Source: Anagrus nilaparvatae
Lineage: Eukaryota; Arthropoda; Insecta; Hymenoptera; Mymaridae
Length of the DNA stretch: 64,000 nucleotides
Direction of reading: 5' to 3'
NCBI GenBank assembly: GCA_022575985.1
Contig: JAKSXM010000002.1
Coordinates: 18,525,001-18,589,000 of the forward strand
The notes beneath the pieces were generated by a model. The model saw only the letters and a list, made by a program, of their open reading frames with translations, had not been told where the DNA came from and ran no database searches. Positions within the stretch are counted from its first letter, which is position 1. Every line of letters starts with the position of its first letter. Below, in pieces: positions 48,000 to 60,864 of this stretch. Made by a program: the position numbers and the translations under genes.

Positions 48000-48560
48000 A
48001 TTGGCCAATTTTGTTCCAATTTCTTGGCTAAAAATTTGAATTTAAAAATGAAGTTAGCAGATTCAGATTCTGCATACTCGAAAACCCCAAAAAATATATT
48101 TCTTGTTAGTGTCCAGAAAGTGCGTGTTTTCTGGCCGCTGCGCTATTCGAAAAAACGCATTTTCTCGACACTGAGCAAGAAAAATTATGTTTTGTCCTTG
48201 GCCACAAAAAAGGATGCCCCAAATCGCAGTTTACCATCCTCGGCTTCGCCTCGGACGGTAATTTACGTGCGATTTGGACCATTCTTTACTTTTGTGGCCA
48301 TGGGTAAAAATATACTATAGAATGTTATTTCTTCTATAACCTAGAAGATTTGGCATATTTTCTCGAAATTAATTGGCCAGTTTTTTGTCCATTTCTGGGC
48401 CAAAAATTAGAATTTAAAAATTTAGATAGCAGATTCTGATTCTGCATACTCAAAAACCCCAAAATATATTTAGAATTTAATTTCTTCTACAATCCAGGAG
48501 ATTCGTTATATTTTCTCAAAAATCGGACAATTTTTGGTCTAAAATAAGGGTAGGGATCAA
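48000..48560. repeat. 151-bp satellite, inverted block
   Basis: Units read in the opposite sense (CCAGTTTTTTGTCCATTTCT, GGATTCTGCATACTC-like motifs). The block is broken by a foldback repeat at 48095-48315. Diverged units may continue to about 48760. Confidence 0.65.
48095..48315. mobile_element. Foldback repeat, copy d, inside the satellite
   Basis: The core CATCCTCGGCTTCGCCTCGG lies between CAAATCGCAGTTTAC and CGTGCGATTTGGACC. It splits the satellite unit at the equivalent of the site used by copy b (AAATATATT / AGAATGTTATTTC). Confidence 0.65.
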
Positions 48561-50027
48561 ATTGAGGTTAAATGAGTTTAAAATTTCAATAAATTGTGCC
48601 CCCGCTAACCCCTAGATACAGTTTTTATGTCAAAAAATTAAATTTATATCAACAATTTAACAGCGATTTAAAATATTTAGTAAATTTGCTCGAAAATTGG
48701 CCAATTTTTTGTTCAAAAATAGCGTAGGGATTAAATTGGGGTTAAATTCGATTAAAATTTTAATCTCATTGACCTCACAAACCCCTAGATACCGTTTTTA
48801 TGCCAAAAAATAAAATTTAAAGCAATAATTTAAAAGCGATTTAAAAATTTGCGAGCGATTTAAAAAGCAATTTAAATATTTTAAATACTTTAAATCGCGT
48901 CGTCAGCCCCTCGAGAAAAGTGTTACCTATTTTACATGAGAGGTGTGGGTATTTACCGGAAAGGTTTATGTTAAAATTATGAACAAAAATAATAGTAGAA
49001 GAAATAATTAAAAACCCTAACATTTTTTTGCGGACTGAATGAAACCACTTGAAACTTTTTGAATTCGCTTCATTTTGACACAAGTCAAAAGTGTAACATA
49101 TATAAAATTTTTTTGGACGGACTACCGAGGAAGCTGGTGTACCCTTTTTGGGAGTGAAAAAAAATTAAAATAAAAACTCTACTAATCGGTTAATTTTTTC
49201 ATTCTAAGACAAAAATACAAAATAACATTTTTTATGAAAATGCATCCCTTTTTAGTTACAGCTTTTAGAAACTTGATATTTTGAAAATAAAGACTCTTAA
49301 TCGACGCGAAATTTGAAAATTTTGAAAAAGTAAAAATTATTCAAAAAAAACTGAAACTTTTTCTACTGCACTTAAAATTAATTAATATTGTTTTTTATAA
49401 TATAATGTGGGTAGGGGGTAGACAAAAATGTGAAATGGTATTACACAAAGTAGTTGGGTACCAAAAACGAAAAAATTTGCGTTACGTTTTTTTTGAACGT
49501 ACCCATATGCTAAATGCTCATTTCTCGAGTATGAATATAGTATATTATTATTATATACCGATTTGTAAATGTATGGGTGCTGGTTTTTTGCTTATAATAC
49601 CGATCTCTCTCTCTTGAGGGGATTCTTGGCTATATGTGTATAAATAGACTTATATAGTTGCTGGATATATTTTTATAATTTTTTTTTTCTTTTTGTTTTT
49701 AATATTAAAAAAGACAAAAATTATAAATAAATATTGTTTAAATTATCATTTTTTAGATTTATATCTGAATTGTGATTGAGTTATAATTGTTTGTAATTTA
49801 TGAAATATGATAATAATTTTAACAATACAATACGTGATATACGTGTTTCAATAGAAATTGTTTATAAATTATTTATTTTTTATTATTACAGTACCTACAA
49901 TTTATAATCAATAAGAGGAAAATTTTTTTTATAATAATTTGAATTTTCATAAATGTGAGGGTTCTCAGATCCTTTTGCCTAATGAAAATATTAAATTTAG
50001 TTGAAAATATTGAAATTTGTAAAACTT
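48561..50027. other. Spacer with diverged repeats
   Basis: Two near-duplicate segments at about 44880-44960 and 48660-48800 share AACCCCTAGATACCG-like and GGTTAAATTCGATTAAAATT-like motifs. No gene is supported. Confidence 0.4.
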
Positions 50028-50110
50028 TTAACATGGAACATGTTCATTGGATGGGGCATCTGAAAAGTCTGGCTCGGTAGGGGGGGGGGGGGAGTGAAAT
50101 AGACTATGAA
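50028..50110. mobile_element. Truncated palindrome-ended repeat
   Basis: AACATGGAACATGTTCATTGG followed by a G run near 50080; only one end of the family is present. Confidence 0.55.
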
Positions 50111-53100
50111 TATTTTCAATTTAAAGACAATGCTTTGGTGCAGACAACACTTTGGTGAAGAAGTACTTAGGGAGCATTGGTGCAGAAGTACCTAAAGTCC
50201 TTTCGTACGGGAAATATTGCTTGTTAAAAGCAAAATGTACTGAGCTAGGTTCAATTTTTCAAATGAAAAATCGATTCTGGAAAGTAAAAATGACTTCGAA
50301 CGATAAATCAATTTACGGTGCAAAAACCATCTCCAATGCACATTGACAAATCTAAAACGGTCAGAAGGGGGGGGGGTGGGTTATCATCTCCCCCAAAACG
50401 TGAATTTTGTATAAGTTTTAATCATTTTGTTAGGAACTTCTTGGGTATACTTTTTGGGTATTATGAAAAACCTCTTAAAGGAGCTTTCTGGATTTAAACC
50501 TTCCAATGAACAAAACTTTGGGACTTTGCTTTTAACGCAGAACCGACCTTTAGAATGCCCTCTTTCCCCGCAGATGATTTTTGCCCCATAAAATTATTTT
50601 CATTGCTTGTAATTTTGCCTACGCAAAAGAATTCATTGAGGACCCTTAAGAATCAGTTTTTTTAATAGAATTAAAGCATTGTCCATTTTACTGGAATACT
50701 ATTTGCACCCAAGGGGTTGTGACATCGTGAATCAATTTTAATGACTGGAAATTTATTTTATGTCTCGATTAGTAATTTTTATCCTCCAGAATCAGTTTTT
50801 GATCTATAATTCAGATTTCAGAATGATCCCGATGAGTCTTTTTTACCTCCAGAGTTTGATCAATACAATACAAAAGGAAATCATTTATTATCAGAATTTT
50901 TTCTGAGTATTAAACGACTCTATAATATTTTTAAAATATGTTTCAATTAAAAAAAAAAACAAATCATAATAAAAAGTTTTTATAATAACTACAACAAGTA
51001 ACAAAAGCTGTTGCAAGCTTTTTATCAGGTCAATTGTTTTTTTTTTTTAAGATTTTGTTCTCTAAGATATTCCGCAAGTTTTAAAAATATATAATTTCCT
51101 TTATAGTGGGTCGAAAGCAACGTGGCGCTTTAAAAAAAAAACGCGTTTTCTCTACACTGAGAAAGAAAAATTGCATTTTATTCATAACAACAAATAAAGA
51201 ATGCCCCTCGGCTTTGCCTCGGATGCTAATGCAATCTGTGTCATTTTTTTTTGCTCCTTTGGTTAAAAATGAACTTAATAAACCATTTTTTTAAAACTTG
51301 ATCTGTGCAAAAACTATTATAGGACCTTTTATAATTTTTCGTACAGATCCAAAAAATGCAGTTTATATACTTTATATCATTGCAAATTGTTTTACTTAAC
51401 TTTCTTATTCTTGTTTGCAGAAGATTTGCACCATAAGATGACACAGAGTGGCACACCCTGTATTATGACGCAAATACTTTGATTGTATATATTTTTGAAT
51501 ATGAAAGGATTAAGGTTTGTAGGGAAGAACCCATGGACTTTTCAAGGTTACATGCACTCCTCACAAAAGCAATTCTTAAAAAAATCTCTAAGTCAGACTT
51601 TATTTTATAATAAATGAGGCCCTTAAAATTTATGGCATAACCCATCAAAGTGGTGACTCTAAGAAATCCTCTATTTATGGGGTGGATATTCACGTTGATA
51701 TTGTTGTATATAAAATGAGACCATTTTTTTTAATTACTTTTTATTGAAAATATAATATGTAGTTTTGTAGTTCTTGGTAGCAGCTCTAAAGTATTTTTAC
51801 AAAAATTGGGCAAGAAAAGACTGTTTTTTACCTGGACGGGTCTTCTTTGTCCTTTTTGAGTAAAGTATCGTACTAAACTTGTTATAAAGAAGCTTTTTTA
51901 TGCTGAAGGCTATTTCTCATCCTCGTGCCCAAGTAGTTTATCCACAAGGTAAAGTGCAGTTAATTTTAGAAATGTATATAGGTTAAACATTTAAATATTT
52001 TTTTAAATTCTTTACCTAAAACCGAGTTTATCAAATTTGCAATACTGACCCAGAGAAATACCAAAAAATTTACTTTTTAAAATTTCTGCTGCTTCTTTTT
52101 GAGTAAAATGACAACTTGTTTTAAAATCCCTTGATATAGTAAGCCCCTTTCTTTTTAATCCAATAAATACATTTAGGAATTAAAAAAATGTCTGCCCTAC
52201 ATTTTTTAAGAATTTTTTTTCAAATTTACAATATTTTCCTGTATGTGTAATTTTTTTTTTACTTTTTGCAACCATATAATATTATAATAAATCTTGCAAT
52301 AAAGTTTTTGGATTTATGCAACCATGTATACAATTAAAGATACGTGGTAACATACATATACGGGCACAAAAATTTGTTGCGAATTTTGCAGACACGGTTT
52401 TTTATCTGTAGGGTAGTTTCGTTAATTTTAGTCTAACAAACTTTTAATAAAGATTTATTTTCTTGTAATGCATTCGCAGTTAAAAAAAACATATGGCAAA
52501 TATATGAAATAGTCGTAAAATTACGATTTTGTCGTAACTTTACTAAAAAAATCGTAAATTTACCATTTAAATAGTAATTTAACGATCGTAAATTTACGAT
52601 TTTTCGTAATTTTACGATTTTTAAATCCTAAATTTACGACAAAATTGTAATATTACAACCGAGTAGTAAATTTGCAATTTTTATGGTCCAATTTACGATT
52701 TTGCATTTGTAAATTTACGACTGATAGGTAAATTTGAGTATTTAGAAGCCTTAAAAAAATATTTCTGAAACTGAGGAGTAAGTTCAAGTTTGCCTTATTT
52801 TTTCGTTCCTACTTACATACAAGTAAAAACTAATTCTTAATAAAACTTTTAAATAATAATTTGAAATAAAACTTTTAATAAAACATTAATTAAATTGGCC
52901 CCTCAGAATACGATTATTTTTTAAATTGCCATTTCTCAGATGTACACAGGTAAACTCTTCTAGTTGGCACTAAAAAAAGTATCAATGTGTTTTTTCGATT
53001 TGAAATGCTAGATCTAAGAACTTAGAAAAAATCAATAACTTTTGACAAATTTCAAATTTCCTGTCTACTCACGTGACCAAATGAAAATTTTACCAAAATT

Positions 53101-53675
53101 TAGCCTCCAGTATGTTTTTTGGACTACTGATGTACTTAACGCAAAAAATTCTCAAAATACCCTTAAATTAGCAAAAAATACCTCTTCTTTTGGGTAATTT
53201 TTCAATATTCACAAGTATTTTACTTGCAGGACACCAAAATTCAAGATTTATGACGCAAAAATACTGGAGGCAGAAATTGGTTATGATTTGTGAATATAAA
53301 CGAATGTGGAGGGGTACTTAATGTAGCTGGAAAAAGGGAAGTGAAAAGTGTTTAACTCAACAATAATAACAGAGAGGGCTAAATAGTCTTAGAAAATTTT
53401 AATGAAGAAGCTTAAAAGTAATTAATCATGAATTGTAAATTCAGTAGATCTGACTAGAATAATTTTGTGAATAACTTTAATAACAATTTATATAGTTGTG
53501 ATGCTATTTCGATTAAAACTCAAACTAAATTTGAATAATTATTAGTTTGAAATTTACGGTGTAAAGCAAATTAAATTAACAAAAATATATTATTTTTTCA
53601 TAGTTTTTTATCATTGATATAATTAAAAGCATGAAAATAATAAAAATATAATATAAACTAATACAATTTAATTAT
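50111..53675. other. Spacer upstream of yki, downstream of the OBP genes
   Basis: A foldback repeat fragment lies at about 51108-51262 (CCCCTCGGCTTTGCCTCGGATG). Between 51460 and 52200 the minus strand has broken frames (for example FTQKEAAEILKSKFFG) that might be a decayed transposase; I could not identify it. A palindromic array lies at 52500-52735. No intact gene is seen. Confidence 0.4.
52500..52735. repeat. Array of TCGTAAATTTACGA-like palindromes
   Basis: The words TACGA and TCGTA recur about fifteen times in 230 bp, often as full palindromes such as TCGTAAATTTACGA (about 52586) and TCGTAATTTTACGA (about 52604). Spacing is irregular. It could be a decayed tandem repeat or a hairpin-rich region. 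Confidence 0.6.
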
Positions 53676-56600
53676 TCAATTTTTATGTGTACTTTTTGGT
53701 AATAATTTAGTTTCTAAACACTTTGAAACAATTCCTAGTTTTAGACAAAAGTTAACTCTTTCAACTGAAACAAAAATTTTTAAATATTAACAAATTATTA
53801 TAGTGCAGGCCTAAACCCCCTTTTTGTAATCACTTTTTTTTTTTTGATAGGTCCATAAAATTTTCCAAAGAGTATTTATATTTTTTGGGTCTCTGAACCC
53901 GAATATACTATTTGTGTTTACCTAAAATGCGCTAGTTGCACGCAATAAGCAACTTAAGGTTATTTTTTTTGGTTTTTTGCACATTTTATATTTTGGGGAA
54001 CTAGAACATTTTAGGTAAAAACTATTATCATATTCATTTTCAGTGACACAAAAAACATAAGTAACAGATAAAAATGTTAAGAAACCCGCAAAACATAACT
54101 TTAAAATTCTAATGGTGGGCGACTGGATCGTTTTCGGTGAAAACGGATTTCATGTTCGTATTCAGCGACTCAAAAAACATAAATAATCATAAGAAAATTT
54201 TATTGGATTATCAGAAAAAAAAAATTATTACGAAAAGGGGGTTCAGGCTTACGCTATTATATAAAACTAAAATTTTTTAATAAATTAAATTCAAATTTTA
54301 ATATTTACGTGAAAAATCACATTCTTTAATAGCTGTATCAATTTTTTCAGATGTTAAATCTTCTTGGATTTTTTTTAATTCAGTATGAACATAAGTAGAA
54401 TTTAATGTTAAATCACTGTTGAACTAAAATAAAAGTAATATTTATTTTTTATAAATTTTATTACCAAAAATATAATTTTTTGAACTTACCAAACCAACTT
54501 TCGTTGAGTAACATTTACAGTAGCTCTCTTTCTTCTCGTCTTTCTCAAAGACTGGTAACATCAGATGATTTTTAATGAAATCTGTACACAAAAATAATTT
54601 CTATATTAATGAAGAAATAGTATAAATATCATTCTACGTTCCAATTAATTAAATTAATCTGAAAGAGTTTTTTATAAATAATAAACACGATCTAATGGAA
54701 CTAAGTACAAAATTTTCATTATTGTTATCTGTGTTTCTGAAGACTGAGCTCCTTTTTTTACACAAAAAAATGCCTACTAAAATAAAAAATTGTCTGTTAC
54801 CAACTAGAAAAATAGGAAAAAATGGAACAAAATTTCTAATTAAACAAAATTTCCAAAGAACATGTTACTTAAAGATATTTTTAATAAATGTTTTTAAAGA
54901 GTATATTTTTTGAAAAACATTTTTTCAACATTGACACGTTTAATAAAAAACTTATAACGGTTTGTGTATACACAACCTAAATGCATGGAACATGTTTACT
55001 TCCAGCTGAGGACTATGTATAATATAAATGTTACTCAACATTACAATATAATTTTCTAATTTTATAATTTGTAATTATCACCTTACTAGTTGTTAAGATT
55101 CTAAACCCAAACTATTTTGATTCCCTAAACCTGAATTATTCTAAGTCCTTTAATCAATATTATTCCAAGTCCCTAAATCGATATTATTTTAAGTCGATAA
55201 ACCTGTATCTTAAGTACTTAAGCTCAGATTTTTCAAAGTCTCCTAATTATTCTAAGTTTCATTTGACCCCCCCCCTTAAATAAGACAAATTTGACCCCCC
55301 CCCCCTTAATTTTTAAGTTCTGAAGTACCCCCTCCCTATAAACATGTTCCATGTTAAAAATTCTAGATATAAGTTCTCTTTTTCGTAAATAATTGATAAA
55401 TTTTAGAAATATTATTAAAAATTCAACTTCAATTCATTTCAATCAATTTTGTGTTAATATGTAAGACGCGAAAAAACTGTTCGTTATGTTGAATCAGGTG
55501 GATAAAAATAGCATCTTTTGATTTATAATTTCTAGGAATTAAAACTTCTGGAACCTTTAATTCTAATAGACATTTATCAAGCTACATGTCCCTTAGAATT
55601 TAAAAAAAAAGTTTGAAAATTTATTGACTGCAGACGGATATATTAACGTTTAAAATTTCCTTCATTTTTCCTACTAAATTAATCAAGACATTTTTATAAA
55701 GCTTCTGATTTTAAAAATCTTTAAATATAATATTTAGAACATTATTTAGCATCGATTCACTAAAAAAATTTCAATTTCTAACAATAATATAAAATATTTT
55801 TCAAGATTTTTGATTTTTGACCTAACCTTGAAGTCTTAAAGCAAGAGAAAGTGTACGAATTGAATCTCATAGATCTCAACCAAAATTGGTAAAACATTTT
55901 CTTATGAACTATTTTCAGTCTAACACAAAACAATAAATTTTTAAATTTCTTTTGAAATTGCAGTTATTGACATCAAAAAATTCTCTACCTCTAGTATATT
56001 GAGGCTTGCTGTTATGCAGGATGTTCTTTTACATAATATAGAAATAATGTTCTGCCAATTTAGGTCAATGCCTGGAAGATTCTATTTGTACACTTCTCTT
56101 GTTAATTAAAATTTTTATTATCTTAACAAATATTTACTAACCTGTATCCACACCAGATTTTTTCATACATTCATTCTTAAATTCAGTATATTTTTTTTCA
56201 TTATCTGGAACTACCTAAAACGAAAAAAAAATGCACTTATTCTAAAATCTTTGGAAACATAAAATTATTTACTTCGAATTTAACTGAAAGACAGGTATTT
56301 TCTTATTGAATATATGGTTGTTTGTCACTTATGTCCGAAACAAAAGCTCTTTTGCACTTTTTTTTCTTGTAAAAAGTAAATAAATAATATTTTTTGAAAG
56401 TCCAAATCAACTGCGCATATATTGATTTAAGCATAATTAAAGTGTTCAAAATCTCAAAACCGTCCGCTGTAGTTTTGCATAAACTTTAAATATACGGCTT
56501 AATTTGAATTTAAATTTTTTTGTAAGGTGCATATGATGTATTTAGGTCACGAAAATTCATGTTTTTCAACAAAACAAAATTTTATGCAGTCTTCTTAGCG

Positions 56601-57410
56601 TATCGTCATATTCATGTCTATATTTATACGCTCGGTGGCACTGCTGCATTTTTTTTTTTTTTTTTTTTAATTAAACTATTCATACAATCATAAGCTGTAG
56701 AAAAATTAAAATTTTGATAATAAATGTTTTTAATTTTAAATTTTTATAACGCACATACAAAATAAAAAGATTCAAAACCGTCCAGGTCGTTTTCTGAAAG
56801 TGCGTGCAATATTTTACTTAATGAATTTTGTTCAGTAACGTACTTTGAAGAAAAAATAAGGTACCTAAAGTATGAAAGGATTTAATTTTAATTTTACTTT
56901 AATATTAGACTCAAAATGTCAAAATCGCCCGCATAAATAAACAATCGCATAAGAATATTTTTACATTTGTAAAGCCCTGACTCCACTGCGCATTAATTCT
57001 TCTCTATATTAATTGTTGTATAAAATAAAAAATAATGTAGCCGGTTTAAAAAAAAATAAAAACATAAAAAATAAAGAAAGAATATTTATTTTTTTTCGAT
57101 ATACAAGTCCCAGCTACATTATGCGTTTTATTCTATACTGCAATTAACATAGAGGGGAATTAATGCGCAGTTGAGTCAGGGGTTAACAGTACCATTGAAA
57201 ATTTTTGGTATTTGGACTTTGAAAAGCATAAGAATACAAAAATATTAAAAAAAAAAAATAAATAAATATTGCGTCGTAAACAATAAAAAAATATATGCAG
57301 TTCTCGTAAAAAACAGCCATAATACAAAAAATACAAAAAATGAATATACTTACAGTTCCAGCTGCATAATATGCAATACCAAATGCAATAAAAATTAAAT
57401 AAGCTTTCAT
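53676..57410 (-). CDS. Odorant-binding protein A, five exons, third conserved Cys replaced
   Basis: A secreted OBP of the PBP/GOBP family, expected to carry small hydrophobic ligands in extracellular fluid. Exons: 57354-57410, 56142-56214, 54490-54581, 54309-54423 and 53676-53764; all junctions are GT-AG with phases 0, 1, 0, 1; product 141 residues. Signal peptide 1-19. Cysteines are at 35, 65, 67, 109, 119 and 128. The spacing C109-x9-C119-x8-C128 is classical, but the usual Cys3 (residue 69, four after Cys2) is Ser and a Cys sits two residues earlier. An in-frame TAA follows the exon 4 donor, so the last exon is missed if the reading frame is simply extended. The start is the ATG at 57410. 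Three MITE-type repeats sit in its introns. Same strand and structure as gene B. Confidence 0.85.
53802..54254. mobile_element. 453-bp MITE in intron 4 of OBP A
   Basis: The ends AGTGCAGGCCTAAACCCCCT and its near inverse AGGGGGTTCAGGCTTACGCT are flanked by ATTAT on both sides. Inner inverted motifs (AAAAAACATAA, repeated) suggest a foldback structure. It inflates intron 4 to 544 bp, against 82 bp in gene B. Confidence 0.65.
54948..55358. mobile_element. Palindrome-ended repeat in intron 2 of OBP A
   Basis: Diverged copy: starts TTATAACGGTTTGTGTATAC and ends AAACATGTTCCATG. Two C runs (55267-55310). Internal repeats with TCTAAGTCC-like units. Confidence 0.6.
56972..57184. mobile_element. 213-bp palindromic MITE in intron 1 of OBP A
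   Basis: The left arm AGCCCTGACTCCACTGCGCA faces TGCGCAGTTGAGTCAGGGGT on the right. The arms are about 44 bp, with further TGTAGC / GCTACA inside. No coding frame. Confidence 0.7.
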
Positions 57411-58752
57411 ATTATTTAAAAATTTTTTCAATATATTCGCTTGTTGAAAGTATCTTGGATACTAACATTATTTATTTTAAGTTGACTTTTTTGTTATGCA
57501 GTTTCTTGATTTAATTGGATTAAAAAGGAAGTGGGAGCAAAAGAGTAAAAACTTTTACATTGGGTTTTACCCAGGATTGTTATCTGGGTTTGGTCTGAGT
57601 AATAAATCAATTTTTTATCGTTTCTTTATTACAAAAATAGAATTTAATACCACATAATATGTATAGTAAGATAAAATACGTTCTAAATTTAAGATTTTTA
57701 TTTGTCAAAAATAGTTAGTATATAGTCTATAAATAATTAATTTAGTTTAGAGAATATTACTAATAATTAAAGAATAGTAAATTTACACATAATTCTGAGA
57801 GATTCAATTTACAAATAAAGCTAATTTAATTTATACAAAGAATTTTAAATATTTGTTTTATAGTAACATTTATACTTTTACGGAGTGTTCAATTTCTGCA
57901 ATTGTTTATGGATTAGAATTTTTAATTATTATAAATGATCTTCAGTTATTATACTCTGTTAATTTATTTTTTAAAAAAACAAATATTAACTTTTAGATTT
58001 GTTATTTTTGTTGATAACACAGCCCATCAAAAAAATGTTCAGTGACAAAATCATTTTTCTAAGCTGAAAAAGAATATGAAGTCATATTTTGCCTTACACA
58101 TGTGCGTAGCGTTAAATTTTGGGGGCGTGTGGCGAAATCTGACCTCGAGATTCGTTTTTATCATCGAAAAATACTCAGGAAAACCCAAGTCACGCTTTTG
58201 TCACCGACAATTTTTTTCGTTGTAGAGCTGTGTATTCCGGTTGCTGTTACCTAAATTGCGATGGTGTTAGCCGGAAATTTTTTTTCCTTTTGAATGAAAC
58301 GTTTAATAAAAGCCCCTGAGATCTGGCAACCATTTCAATTTTTTTTCATAAAAATTCTAGTTGTTCTTTTGCGAATCTGTACAATTCGTAAAATACTAAT
58401 ACCTAAAATAAGCTTTATCCACAAGTTTTCATGAAATGCAAATAAGTTATAATGTTATATAAAAAAGTAGCTCTTTTTCGCCCCCCCCTTCCCACAAAAT
58501 GGCTTTTTTTCATCGGGAAATCATTCCAAACGACTAAATTAGTGAAAAAAAGGTTTTTAGATAGGAAAAACACATTCAAATAAAAAAAAAGTAACATTTT
58601 AAAACATTATCTTATTATTCAAAAAATTATTTTTGCGAGGATCTTTTTTTCTGTATAGATCAAAATAAATATTAACAAAAAATTAATATTTCATTTAAAT
58701 ATATTTACAATATTTTTTAATAAAATACACAATAACTTAATAAGAAATTTTT
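57411..58752. other. Intergenic spacer between the OBP genes
   Basis: About 1.3 kb holding the promoter of gene A. No TATA box stands out. A slightly less AT-rich part at 58100-58300 has no recognisable feature. Confidence 0.5.
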
Positions 58753-60864
58753 TTACGAAAATTGAGATTTTAAGCATAATGAAAAGAGTACCATTTTCAC
58801 ACAGAGATTTTCTCCAACTAAAAATAAGGTTAAAAAAAATTTTATTAAAAAATAAATTATTTTTAAAAAAATATATTTTTAGTACTTTAAATTAATTACC
58901 TGGGTTTTTACATTCTGTTATGACACTTTCAATTTTTTCATCTGTTGCAGAGTTTGTGAATTTTTTAATTTCAGAACGAACGAAGTCGTAATTGAATGAT
59001 TTATCAGCATTTAACTGCAATTATTTGTTGTTATTTGTAAATTATATAATTTCAGAACTGGTTATTTTTTTGAATATTCAATAGTATAAATAAAACTTAC
59101 CAATCCAATTCTGGAACAGAAACATTCACAATAGCTTTCTTTCTTTTCATCTAATTTTTCAAATACTGGAAGATTTTTAGCAAATTCTGAAAAAGTGATC
59201 AATTTTTTAAACCATTAATAAATATTTTGTATATAAAAGGGGTTTTTGTGAATAGTATAGAATTTTTTGAGATTGGTTTTAATAATTTTATATACTCTTT
59301 GGTATAATAAAAGCACATGGAATTAAAAAAAATTTATTAAGTCTAGAAAGGACTTCAAAATAGTATTTATTAACGCTTTGATTACCTAATTACCATTTTA
59401 AAGAGTCCATTTTAAATTTTGGCAAATAAACTTTAAATTTTAATAAATTACTGACCCTATAAACCCTTTGCTAATTTTTAAAAGCCTGAAGGAAATATAA
59501 TATTTTATATTTTAAACTAAAAAGTGAATTTCAAATTTTGATAATAGGCCTTGGGGTTACAAGAAACAGATTTTTAAGATATTAAGAATTGCAAAATTTT
59601 AAATGTTAAAATTTAATCCTAGAAAATCTATAATTTTTGATAAAATGGGAGGAAAAATTATTTCTAGAAGTAGTTTAATTTCTTTAAAAACTAAATATTT
59701 AAGAATAGAACAAATAAGGATCCATAAATAAATTAAAATAAATGTGTTTTGATTTAATTAAATAAAAGTATCGTAAATTATTATTCCAGAATTTTCAGTT
59801 TTTGAAATTTAGAGAAATAAAAATTATAAATCAATCCTAGTCACTGTGCCAGCAATGTTAAATGCATCCAAAAATTTTATCAGCACTAGAATGGATGCAC
59901 CTCAGTGAAACGTATGTATTTTTGGTCACTGAAACTGATTTTGAAGATTTTATCCATTTTGGGATGGTCAGTTTTGAGTAATGAACGCTATAAAATGGGC
60001 AAAAAATTAGCAAGATAGGTAAATTTTTGAAAACAATTGCTAATTGAGCCTATTTCTGGTACTCCAGTAAGGTTTTCGGGGTTGCTGATTACGATTTTAA
60101 AGATATATTTTTAAAAATCAAAATGGAGGACTTAAAATGGCGTATTTCTAACCTCAGAAACAGTGATTTATGCTGTTTTAAGCATATGTACGTTGTCTAG
60201 TAAGAATTTCGGACCAGTTATCACGATTTTGAGGTCATATTTTTATATATATGATTATTAAAAATCTGACCTCAGGATCGTGATCACCGATCCCAAAAAC
60301 TTACAATGCAAAACGTTAAAATGTTTAAAATAGCATTTATAGCCGTTTATGAGGTTAGGAATCCATCATTTTAACCTGGTTTTTTGATAATTAATAATAT
60401 GATCTCAGTTGTTTTCAAGAATTTACCTATCTTGCTCATTTTTTGCCCATATTTTATGATATAGCGTTCATTACTCAAAACTGGCCATCCCAAAACGGAT
60501 GAAACTTTCAAAATCGGTTTCAGTGAACAAAAATACATACGTTTCATTGAGGTGGATCCATTCTCTTGATGGTAAAATTTTTGGATATGCATTTAACATT
60601 GCTGGCGTCTTAACTATAATATGCTAGGTAAATTCACTTACCTGGATCAACGCCTGTTTTTGCAATACATTCTTCTTTCTGTTCTTTATATTTATCAACT
60701 TGACCTGGAACTGCCTAAAAAACAAATAATAAGCAAAATACATATTTACTTCTATACAAAAAATAAAAATTTTTGTTTATGAAAAATTGTTTTTAAATAA
60801 AAATACGTACTGATCCAGCTACGTATGCAACAGAAAGTGCAAAAAGAATAATAAAAACTTTCAT
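58753..60864 (-). CDS. Odorant-binding protein B, classical six-cysteine, five exons
   Basis: A secreted OBP of the PBP/GOBP family. Exons: 60811-60864, 60642-60714, 59101-59186, 58900-59014 and 58753-58817; GT-AG borders with phases 0, 1, 0, 1; product 130 residues. Signal peptide 1-18 (MKVFIILFALSVAYVAGS). The spacing is C34-x27-C62-x3-C66-x39-C106-x8-C115-x8-C124, the classical OBP signature, plus an extra Cys64. The last exon encodes ENLCVKMVLFSLCLKS after an 82-bp intron; the exon 4 donor reads CCAG/GTAATTAA, so a short in-frame stop hides it. Gene A shares all intron positions, the exon 2 and exon 4 lengths, and the block DEKKESYC, so the two are tandem duplicates. A foldback element occupies intron 2. 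Confidence 0.9.
59838..60616. mobile_element. Foldback element copy 2, in intron 2 of OBP B
   Basis: The ends TAGTCACTGTGCC and GGCGTCTTAACTA match the element at 37795-38749, with the same CAGCAATGTTAAATGCATCC motif and its inverse. The interior is shorter (779 bp). Its right edge lies 26 bp from the exon 2 end. Confidence 0.75.

Noticed and set aside
51463..52200. Possible decayed transposase on the minus strand
   Set aside because: Short frames such as FTQKEAAEIL look protein-like, but no domain could be named and no terminal repeats were found.
57183..57431. Start of OBP A seven codons upstream of the chosen ATG
   Set aside because: The upstream codon is TTG; the first ATG (57408-57410) gives a normal signal peptide.
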